DNA of 64,000 bases from Liolophura sinensis. Lineage: Eukaryota; Mollusca; Polyplacophora; Chitonida; Chitonidae. Under the pieces are notes generated by a model. The model was not told the DNA's origin. It saw nothing but the letters and a program-made list of their open reading frames with translations, and searched no databases. Position 1 is the first letter of the stretch, and each line of letters opens with the position of its first letter. Both the position numbers and the translations under genes were made by a program. Of the stretch, positions 49,401 to 61,400 are shown in pieces. The stretch is taken from contig NC_088303.1 in the NCBI RefSeq assembly GCF_032854445.1, positions 3,667,501 to 3,731,500 of the forward strand, in the 5' to 3' direction.

Positions 49401-52400
49401 TATGTACACGTTATAGGAACTGTATGTGAGAGTGTGATCCAACAAAGAGGCTACATTGTATTGTGATCTCAATGCTTCCTGTAACTGTATGTACACATTA
49501 CAGGAACTGTATGTGAGAGTGTGATCCAACAAAGAGGCTACATTTTATTGTGATCTCAATGCTTCCTGTAGCTGTATGTACACGTTACAGGAACTGTATG
49601 TGAGAGTGTGATCCAACAAAGAGGCTACATTGTATTGTGATCTCAATGCTTCCTGTAACTGTATGTACATGTTACAGGAACTGTATGTGAGAGTGTGATC
49701 CAACAAAGAGGCTACATTGTATTGTGATCTCAATGCTTCCTGTAACGTGTACATACAGTTACAGGAACTGTATGTGAGAGTGTGATCCAACAAAGAGGCT
49801 ACATTGTATTGTGATCTCAATGCTTCCTGTAACTGTATGTACACGTTACAGGAACTGTATGTGAGAGTGTGATCCAACAAAGAGGCTACATTGTATTGTG
49901 ATCTCAATGCTTCTTGTAACTATATGTACACGTTATCGGAACTGTATGTGAGAGTGTGATCCAACAAAGAGGCTACATTGTATTGTGATCTCAATGCTTC
50001 CTGTAACTGTATGTACACGTTATAGGAACTGTATGTGAGAGTGTGATCCAACAAAGAGGCTACATTTTATTGTGATCTCAATGCTTCTTGTAACTGTATG
50101 TACACGTTACAGGAACTGTATGTGAGAGTGTGATCCAACAAAGAGGCTACATTGTATTGTGATCTCAATTCTTCCTGTAACTGTATGTGAGAGTGTGATC
50201 CAACAAAGAGGCTACATTGTATTGTGATTTCAATGCTTCCTGTAACTGTATGTACACGTTACAGGAACTGTATGTGAGAGTGTGATCCAACAAAGAGGCT
50301 ACATTGTATTGTGATCTCAATTCTTCCTGTAACTGTATGTACACGTTATCGGAACTGTATGTGAGAGTGTGATCCAACAAAGAGGCTACATTGTATTGTG
50401 ATCTCAATGCTTCCTGTAACTGTATGTACACGTTATAGGAACTGTATGTGAGAGTGTGATCCAACAAAGAGGCTACATTGTATTGTGATCTCGATGCTTC
50501 CTGTAACTGTATGTACACGTTAGCGGAACTGTATGTGAGAGTGTGATCCAACAAAGAGGCTACATTGTATTGTGATCTCAATGCTTCCTGTAACTGTATG
50601 TACATGTTACAGGAACTGTATGTGAGAGTGTGATCCAACAAAGAGGCTACATTGTATTGTGATCTCAATGCTTCCTGTAACTGTATGTACACGTTATCGG
50701 AACTGTATGTGAGAGTGTGATCCAACAAAGAGGCTACATTGTATTGTGATCTCAATGCTTCCTGTAACTGTATGTACACGTTATCGGAACTGTATGTGAG
50801 AGTGTGATCCAACAAAGAGGCTACATTGTATTGTGATCTCAATGCTTCCTGTAGCTGTATGTACATGTTACAGGAACTGTATGTGAGAGTGTGATCCAAC
50901 AAAGAGGCTACATTGTATTGTGATCTCAATTCTTCCTGTAACTGTATGTACATGTTACAGGAACTGTATGTGAGAGTGTGATCCAACAAAGAGGCTACAT
51001 TGTATTGTGATCTCAATGCTTCCTGTAGCTGTATGTACACGTTATCGGAACTGTATGTGAGAGTGTGATCCAACAAAGAGGCTACATTGTATTGTGATCT
51101 CAATGCTTCCTGTAACTGTATGTACATGTTACAGGAACTGTATGTGAGAGCGTGATCCAACAAAGAGGCTACATTGTATTGTGATCTCAATGCTTCCTGT
51201 AGCTGTATGTACACGTTATCGGAACTGTATGTGAGAGTGTGATCCAACAAAGAGGCTACATTGTATTGTGATCTCAATGCTTCCTGTAACTGTATGTACA
51301 CGTTATCGGAACTGTATGTGAGAGTGTGATCCAACAAAGAGGCTACATTGTATTGTGATCTCAATGCTTCCTGTAGCTGTATGTACACGTTATCGGAACT
51401 GTATGTGAGAGTGTGATCCAACAAAGAGGCTACATTGTATTGTGATCTCAATGCTTCCTGTAGCTGTATGTACATGTTACAGGAACTGTATGTGAGAGTG
51501 TGATCCAACAAAGAGGCTACATTGTATTGTGATCTCAATGCTTCCTGTAACTGTATGTACACGTTATCGGAACTGTATGTGAGAGTGTGATCCAACAAAG
51601 AGGCTACATTGTATTGTGATCTCAATTCTTTTACTCTCGGTCATCTCAATAATGCTGTAAATAAAGTACTGAAATTTTGTGCTGAAGTATTTTTATCAGG
51701 TTAAGTCATTTTTGGTACTAGCACATACTTTTTTTTTGTAGGTAGGCCGGTCAGCAACCTGCAGATGGCAGTGGAATGAAATATTCTTTTTTAGTTCAGC
51801 ATAAAGCACATGACAAATAAATAATTAAATTATATTTGTAGGTCTCTCTGAGTTCCAGTTCCAGCTGTCCTATAACTCCAGCGTACTGAACCTGTGGACA
51901 ACAGCTCCCCTTATTCTGTCAGGCCTGTGGGAAGCTCAGTCTACACCTAACGCCATCATTTCCACACCCAATGGTCAGTAGACTGTATTATGGTATAACA
52001 ATGTGGCAGCCTTGATGAAAATGAAACATTTATATTTATGTTGCCTTTATTCATGATGGTTTTCCCACCATGATGCTGGCCGTTGTCATCTATAATTAAC
52101 GTGAAATATTCTTGAATATGACTTAAAACACTAATGAAATTAATAAATCAAAGTGGCTGATATGAATATATCAAAGTGGCTGATATGAATATATCAAAGT
52201 GGCTGATATGAATATATCAAAGTGGCTGATATGAATATATCAAAGTGGCTGATATGAATATATCAAAGTGGCTGATATGAATATATCAAAGTGGCTGATA
52301 TGAATATATCAAAGTGGCTGATATGAATATATCAAAATGGCTGATATGAATATATCAAAATGGCTGAACGCAGGAAATCAGCTAGATTCACTCTTTGTTT

Positions 52401-55400
52401 TTGCACTGTTGGGTAAAATGGTACGTGGACATGCCTGTATTTCCTGTATTCTGTTGTTCCTTGTGATAGACACTTTTCAGATAATCCTTCATGAGATGAC
52501 CTCAGTGTTCTAACAACTAAGATTATATGCTTCCTGTTTTTCAGCTGGAGAGGCTTTATCACAATCTTCTCTCTACGAGGATGCTTTGGATGTTGCCAAG
52601 AATTTGGAGGCTGAGTCAGGTAGTCCTGTGTTATGCACAAAACCTCCATCTAGGCCTCGAGCTACCAGCAATGAGAAGCTGAAGAAATCCTCAGGTCATG
52701 ACTTGGCAAGGATATCTGTGCCAGGACCCCCTCCCAACAGCCCCCACGACACTTCAGCCTTTTCTAACAAAGCAGCTGAGGAGCTAAGGAAAAAGTTGAC
52801 GATGCAAAGTTCCTCCCCGAATAACTCTGAAGCCTCGTCGTCAAGTCATATCTCCTGCCCCGACCCTAGCAGCGATGAGAAGAGGTCTATAGGCATCCCC
52901 GAGGAGAAGGGGACAGACACTAGTAAGACTGAAGGAGACGAAGAGATGACAGTGAAGGAAGATGATGGTCCCCCTGTGGCAGATCTACCATTGTCCTCTC
53001 CCCCAGGGAGCCTGGCCACAGAGCGCCGCAAGTCTCTTCCTCTCGAACCAGCGCTGACAAACGCTGTGGCGACTGCTGTTGAAACAGTTCCACAAACAGT
53101 TCCAAGACCTCTGACATTACGAGGTGTAGCCAGCAAGCCAGAGCGTGCCAGCTCTGTGAAGAGCGACTTTGATCCAATGAAAGCTGAAGATTTGCTCAGC
53201 GCTCGTCGGCAGTCTGAAGATGTGAGGTCTGAACCCGACTGGGGACAGAACTATAGGACGCGTGAGTTTGTGGTTGAGCAGTCACACGACTACGCGGATA
53301 GTGGGAGTGTCGGTAACAGTCTGGGGAAAATGAGCGGCTGGTCGTCCTCGTTTGATCCAGGGGAACATCAGCCCACACGCGGCACGTCTGTTGCGGTTCC
53401 TATAGAACAGCGAGAGAGGGGTAAGTCAGCATTAGACAGTGTAATTCATCAACTCTAGTCCTGTGACTATGACTTAATCACCATTCAAGACTACAGGTAT
53501 ATGTATATGTACCTTGTGTAGCAATATTGACATTTCATTTTTTAACCCAGTTTTAAAACTTTTGTTTTCAAAATTGAATCACCAGTACTGTGCTTTATGA
53601 ATAATTGAATTACCAGTACTGGGCTTTGTATATAATTGTATTATTTTTATAAAAATTCAGTCATTGAATAAATTTGCATATAATGAAAGATAAATCTTCT
53701 ATAGAATGAAAGTGGCAGGAATAAACTTGTTCTATCCCATTCAGAAGCGTAACTGCACTAGATGAGATGTAAATATCCTTGTCTGTATTAGCATTGTATT
53801 GTGTATTGGGGGTGTTTTAGGGGTATTCAGTGCTTTACTTTCCACGGCAATCCAATTCTCACCATGACTCTTGTAAACCAAATTTACAGGAATCTACTTG
53901 GATTCCTGTGAGAAAGTCACAAAATCATTTTCAAGATGACCAGTTGTTCTCAAATTTTCAATTCATAACTATGCCTCCTCTCAATAAGTGGACGTGTGAC
54001 CATAAACATCACCGCAATGCGCATTATGTTTGACTATTTCTTAACACATTGTTTCAAATGGGCTTTGTTGTTGTTTGCCATGATAACTCTCAAAACGTAC
54101 AGTCGCTAGAACCTCTATACTGACAAACAGAAATCAAAATAAATTGTGAACTAGTCAAGATTTTGAAATGAATCACCTACATGTATCTGTTGGTTTTATC
54201 CTGCATTACAAGTTAATTATCAGGGATTTATCATAAACTAACTGACAATTAATGAAATACAGTTATGTTTAAGTCATGCGGAATCCCCAAAACTGTTTAA
54301 TTTTATATACCACATATAACTGCATAACTGAGTAACTGCATAATTTGTGGTATGTGTAGATACTGGTTCAATCCCGCAAAGCAGACCTAATGGATTCATT
54401 TAGATTCTTCTTAGAATTACCAAGATGAAGGCCTGGTATTAATTAACTCCTGTAGGTGTTTACATATACAAAGGAAATATACATGTTTGTTGTGGGGAGG
54501 GAGGGGGGCGCTGCATGGCGCATTGACGCAGGAGCCTTTCACCAGTGTGGTCGGTGTGAGTTCAAGCTCAGCCCATGCTGGCTTCCTCTCCAACCACATG
54601 TGGGAAGAACTACCTGCATTTGACAGATGATCGTAGGTTTCCTCTGAGTTCTACCCGGTTTCTCCTATGATAATGCTGCTGGCTGCCGTCATATAAGTTA
54701 AATATTCTTGAGTAAGGCGTAAAACACCAATCAAATAAATAAAAATAAAATTTTCATGTATGTGGGTATCACTCTGGCACGTTAACTTAAATTTTCTTTC
54801 AGGGCAGAGTTATGGAACTTTGCTCCAAAACTACACTCCCACAAGTGGTGCTGTATCTTCACCCACTATGCAGGAAGTTCTGGAGAACCTGGGGGATTCT
54901 GGCCAAGTTTTATCAGCTCAGCCTTCTAGTCAGCCTTCTAGTCATACTTTCCAAAATCAGGTGGGGTTCTTGTTTGTGTGTGTGTCTGTCTTAGTTTTAT
55001 TGTGACGACCAATTCATACTTGACGCCACAACGACAACATTATCTATTTTCAGTTTATTACCATTCACATTGCCTACTACATGTGGCAAGGACAAAAGGA
55101 CCACAGCCAGATTACCAAGAAGACTTGGAAATACAAAGAAATAGATTCTATTTTCCTGGTGACTTGACTGGTGTTTGCAGTTTAAACCATTGAAATTATT
55201 ATTTTGAAGACTGCTTTGGTGGCCTAATAGTTAGAACTTCTGCCTTGAAGGCGAGATTCCTGGGATCAAACCTGAGTCAGGTATTTTAAAACTTATAGAA
55301 CTGTTTGGTACAATTGTAAATATATGTTATAAATGCATTGGTTGAGACTGCAAGCCGTTGCCAGACACATGGGACCTTACCTTACAAGGTTTGTCCTAAT

Positions 55401-58400
55401 GTGGTAAATCACCGTTTGTAAATGACCAAGTTGCTCATTGCAGCTGATTCTGAGACTGAGAGTTCTGTGGATCTTTGTAGGAAGGTGTGCTGAATTTTGT
55501 ATAGAGGGCAGGATTATCCTGTGGGAAAAGGTGAAGTTACAGCACCAAAAGTAATACTTTATTAATTTGCTTGCAAATGTGCTCTTTTGGGAGTGAATTT
55601 TAAGTTAATTACCATATCTTAGAGGGAGCACTCCCCCTGGTCTCATTGTCATATGACTGAATAGTTAAGTACAGTGTTGAACATTTAGCATTCATATTTT
55701 AATAAAGACTGATGACTGTAACAGAACTGAGATATTCTTGAGTATAGTACAAAGCACCAATCAAATGCTTTTTGATGGGTCAGTATTAAAATGTATTATT
55801 ATAGTACATTCCATTTATTAAAGCATGAATGTTTCAATATGAAATGCAAATAACATTACATAGATACTCCTGGTCTGTGGGTAATAACTCTAGGTAACTG
55901 ATTTGTGTCTGCCAGTAGGTCACATGAACAAAATTACTTTTTTCCCATTATGAACTGCTCTTTTTAATTTTTTTTTTAAAAGATGCTAGAAAAAATAAAA
56001 AATGTGTGACTTTTTGGCAAACTTTTGTTAAGTGTGGAAAAATCACTCCCAGGTCACTTATGAGACCTGTACGACTGAAAGCTGCACCCAACCCATGATG
56101 CTTGTAAATTGCTCACATTTTCACACATTTTACTCCCTACAATTAAAAAATAAAAAAAAATGGAACAGTTCTGAGAAGTGTATACAGATGAAATGGACGG
56201 GAAACAGGCAACTTTGATAATGTGGCGTTTTAGAAGAGCTTAGCTTTGGAGAGATCTATAAGTTGTTGAGTACTTTTGCTGCACCACATGAACATTTGCC
56301 ATGGCTATGCCTGCTGAGAACCCTTGTCTGACTGCCTGTACAGGTAAACTTTGAATTTCTGGTGTCTTGTTTGTAGTCCAGTCAGGAAGGCTCCACATCC
56401 TGCTCAGAGTTTGAGTTGATCTCCACTCCGTTTGCCTCAGACATGCTGTACACCAGCTCAGTGAGTGGCTACATGTTTAAACACTTGGGGTTTGCTTCGT
56501 CTTCTCTGTAGCTACAGCTTGCATTTTTAATGCAGCTTTCCTGTTGTTCCTCTCAGTTTGTGTTGTGTATCCTTAAATGAAGTATAAATATTAATGTACA
56601 CGTGAATGCAGTGTATAGTATACGATATCTTGTTATGAGAGCCAGGGGACAAGGCATTAGGCACTAATGTGACAGGGTGTTCAAACAGCCCTTTTACAAA
56701 GCAGTTTGAGCACTCAGCAGGGTGTCTAGATTTCATTTTTTGTTATCTGTCCAATATGAGAACAGCTGGAAAGAGAGAGTTTGATTTATGGCACTGATTT
56801 CCTCTCCACCAATCCAAATCCGATAGCTGGCCAACTGAATTTAGAATGGTTGTTGTGTACATGCATATGATACTTCATTCAAGACAGTGTAAATACTTGG
56901 TGTCTTCTCTTCTGTGTTACACTTTAATACATGCTTTTTTACAGTTTATATTTTGTGTGGTTTGATGATAATGGGTGATTGTTGCATGCACGCACTTCTC
57001 TCAGTGTAATATATAAGTGGTTGTTTATGCAGAGTGGAATGTGGGAAAGTTATGACAAAATTCATGGACTGGGATGCCAGTTTTGCACAATCCTGTCATT
57101 TGAGAAATATATTTATTAGTTCCCTTCTGCAAAGGGGAATGTAGGTTTTTACCTAGTCTTTCAGTTTGGCATGAGTTAGTTTTCTGGACTAGTTTTCAAA
57201 ACAGCTCATCATATGGAGTTTAAACTTGGTATATGGCTTCAATATTGATAAAAAATAATTAACGTTCAAGTTACAGACTGCTTGAGTTTACAATAAAATG
57301 ATTTTATCTTTTTCCAATTTTGTTCTGTTTGTGGAAGTATTTTTTTCAAAATGATTCATAGTGAAAGGAAACTTTATTCATTTTCCACACAAAGTTTTGT
57401 CCGCTTTGGACTTTGGAGAATGACCCAGATTTGCTCACCGTCTAAAAGAATGGCAAGTTTGAAAATTACAGGCTTCGTGGGCCTAATGGTTTATTGACCG
57501 TCATGCCCATAAAGAAAAGATACTTGTTTCTGCCTCACTTTGCACTCAGCACTGAGAAGATATTACTTCATTGGCAGCAGCACGTTGTCACACAAGTCAC
57601 TGTATATGTACATACACCTAATACATGTAACTCCTCCTCGTCATGCATGTATGTGTGAAAAATTGTTAAGTACGATGTAAAACACCAAGCATACCTGTAG
57701 ATATGTTTACAAATTACAATTCTACATTGAGTTTCTGTCTGTCTCCTACAAAAATTCTGTTGTAGACATTTTCAAAACAATTAATTTTTCAGTATTTAAA
57801 CTTTGTATGTGGCTTAACCGAAACAAATTAAAGACTAAGTTCAAACTTTGGGCCATCAGATCATTGTGGTCAATTATGGCTATTTTTGGCCTGTTGTGAA
57901 CTTTTCAGTTCTCTTCTTTCATATGACATAAGGATTTATAATGAATCTGGCTGCTTTAGATCAGATTGTTTTCTAGTGTAGATTAGCATTGCCTTGTAAT
58001 AAAAATAATGACTGGCATTGGGCTGTCACATATATAATTGCTTATATTATGGTATTTGCAGGTGAGGTTTGGGGTAAAAATTAATTGGCTTTTAAACTAA
58101 CTTTGTTTACATTTTACAGTGTAACTTGTATGTATTTGAGTATGCATATTTTCTGTTATATGTGAATATGTTCTTGTACTCTTTTTCTGGTCTTTCATTT
58201 TACACAGTTATTTTTTTCTTCTTCTGCTTTTTTTCTTTTTTTAGCCACAAAGCATATATCTGTCTCATCTGCACATTTTTTGTATCATTGTTTCATTTTC
58301 AACCATGATCGTGTTATCAGAGTTGTGTCTTCTGTCAGAAATCTAATCATGCTAATGGGATTATAGATGCGAATCCAGCTGTCTCTGATTTGGCTGTAGC

Positions 58401-61400
58401 TTTAAGTCAGGATATTTGTCAGGTACCCAGCAATGTGTGGTTGATAACCCCACCCACATTGCAGTACAGGATTATATATTTGAGCATACAGTATAATACC
58501 CAAAACAAATAAATGAATAAACTATTCATCTTAGAACGAATTATAAAGTGTATTTTTCCAGTTATTTGATTACAATAATTATTTCAAATGGTGCAAGAAG
58601 TTGAAATATTCTCATGAGTAAACAGCAAGCTTCAAAATGTACACCAAAGGAAGGGAATCAAAAGATAATGTGGAAACACCTCATTTTTGTTGAAAATTTA
58701 CGAAAATGTCCCATCCCAGAAAACAGTTTAACATTATTTTGTGTTTGTTATTTGCAGAAGATGTATGAATCCCAGATTGTGATATTTGGGGAGATTTGCA
58801 ATGAGAAGGGCTTGGACATACAGAACTACCAGTGTAAAGGCTGCTCCAGGCCTATTGGATTAAGTGAGTGTTTCTGGCTGTAAACCTGTCAGCAGGTTCA
58901 AACACCAGCCAGATTGTTATTTTTTTGCTAGATTTTTGGACTGATATACGTTTCCCAGTAAGGTATGGTACAGATCTTCAAATAGGTACATGTACATGAC
59001 AGTTTTTCTTCAGTGTTTTATTTAAACGATGGTGGCCAGCATTAACGTGGGAGGAAACCAGGCAGAGCCTGGGGTCAACCCAAGAACATCAGAAAACCTT
59101 CCCATGTACAACAGGAGACAAAGCCAGCATGAGCTAGACTTTAACTCAAAATGATCGCATTGTTGAGAGGCTCTTAGGTCATTGCACCGTGCTGGTTCAC
59201 TAAGCACCTGGACCTTGGTGTACATTTAGTGCATGCATTTCCATACATAGACATATCATTGATGTCAGGCAAGTGCCAACCCTCACAGAAATGTTACGCT
59301 GATTGTTTTTGCAGTTTATGGGAACCCGAGAGTGTGCACATTTGATGGAGGCTACTACTGTTATGAATGTCATGAAAACGAAGAGTATTACATCCCATCT
59401 AGGATCGTCTTTAACTGGGACTTCAGGAAACACAAAGGTCAGTCTGGGGTCACTTGTACATGTATGTTTTCCCTAGACGACAAAGCCTGTTTGGCTTTAA
59501 ATCATTGGATTTGTCAGGCACCTGGTGAAGAATGCTGGATTAATATCTACACATGTAGTTAATACATAAAAATCATGTTTCCTTTATTGTTTATTGACAG
59601 ATCTCTAGAAGACAGAACATTTTAATTAAGTCAATTAATACATACATGCAAATGGGCTTTTAAGGTCTAGCCAAGAAATTAACTCTGCCCTTGTGCATAT
59701 TTTCTGGTTCATTGATTACCATATTTGTGCTGGACATATTTGGACTGTTATATGGGACACAGCTCTGGTGTCATGTGGCATGTATTTCTTAAACTCACGC
59801 AAATTGTGCAAGATAATCGGAAGTGATGCATTTGTCAGACTATTATATTGGGTATGATATGGCATACATGTAGCATTATCAAACTTACACAGAACCTATG
59901 TGTCCGAGTGGTCTAAGGAGCTTGCCTGACAATTGCTGTAGCCTCCTCCCAATGAGGTCAAGGCTAGAATCCAGCTCCCTGGCTTTAAGTGGCCTATCTC
60001 AGTGAAGCTTTCCAAGGAGTGTGAGTTCCCTCCAGTCTCTGTCAGGCATATCCTCGCACCATAAACTGCTGGCTGCTGTCATAATAGCTAAGATACTGCT
60101 TGGTAACGAAGTAATCATCAGGAACAGAGTGGTACAGGTTGTAACCTCCCTCTGTTAATTTCCTAGCCATGCATTTGTCCATTTTGTCATTGGATCCATA
60201 CCTCTAGGAAATGTCTTTTTGCTCTAATTGTTTCCTTTGCATCTGATGCAGGTTGTGCATTTTCACATAAATACACTCAGTCTTGTAAGATTTCCTTATG
60301 AGAAGTTGGTTTATTGAGTTGCACATACCAAACATGTCAGAGGAAATGATCTGTGACCATTTGGGTCTGTTTTCACCACTCTTCCAGGTAACTGCGGGAG
60401 TAGTATTTGTTGCCTTTTTCTTTTAATTCCAGTGGCAAAGAAAAATCGTGTGTTTCTTCAGGAGATGGAAGAACACCCATTGCTAGATCTGGAAGCGCTG
60501 AACCCTAAGATTTATGATCATGTCAATGAGATGAACGATGTGAAGGTATGGATCTGAGCTCAGGGCATGTTTCCGACAAAAACATCTGAAAACATGTCAA
60601 CGAATTACTTAAACTAAAGTGTAGAGTTTGAAGCAAGTACTGTTCATCACTTTGTAACTGTGTGCAACAAGTTATATCTTAGTATGTTTATGCTCAGAGA
60701 TTATACTGATAGGTTCTCTGTAGCAGAATAATGAAGATAAAATAGTGAAATGAGTACATGCCATGTTTCAGCTTCTCCGCCAGCAGCTGTGCTATGTCAA
60801 GTCTTACTTATTCACCTGTAAACAGTCTGTGGCTGAGGACCTACGGAAGAGCGTATGGCCTAAGGAATATCTATATGATCATCTTCATATTTACTCACTC
60901 AGTGTAAGTAAAATGTCACCTTAGTATGGGTTAAGGCACATGTGCATGGCCTGTTTCATCAGTACCTACTGAATGTGAGTAAAACGTGACATGGTGTTCA
61001 GAAATGTAGCTTAAGTATAATTGAAAAGGTACTGTAATATGAAGAGTATAGTTTTAAGGAAAACAAACAAAGATATACCAAAAAAAGTCTTTAAAAAATG
61101 GCCTTTTTGAGGCATATTTTATGTTTTTTAATAATTTCTCCATTTTATGCATATTTTCCATTGGTGGTTGTGAGTATTTGAAAGTTCCTTCGTTGATTAA
61201 CATACTAAGAACACAGACCAGCTTAGTGCCCCTAAATTTCTCCTGACAAAGTTGTTTTGACAGCTATTACCATTGATGTTACCACAGCATTACACATAAT
61301 TTCCAGGCTGACCGTTGGGGCCGGAGGAAAAGTCTAGTTTAAAGCCACTTTTAGGCCCAAAGGAGAAAGCTGAGAAGCTTTTTGGTTCTGTTAAATCTTA

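Noticed and set aside
42636-51627. Considered whether the regular repeat-spacer look could be a CRISPR array
   Set aside because: Units are contiguous with no unique spacers, lie inside eukaryotic introns, and no cas-like gene is present.
52846-53378. Minus-strand ORFs of 60-96 codons opposite PLEKHM1 exon 8
   Set aside because: Shadows of the long coding exon 52545-53420, whose plus-strand frame joins its neighbours in phase.
55208-55280. Possible functional tRNA gene
   Set aside because: A and B boxes are visible, but acceptor and anticodon stems do not pair and it is joined to a SINE body and tail.
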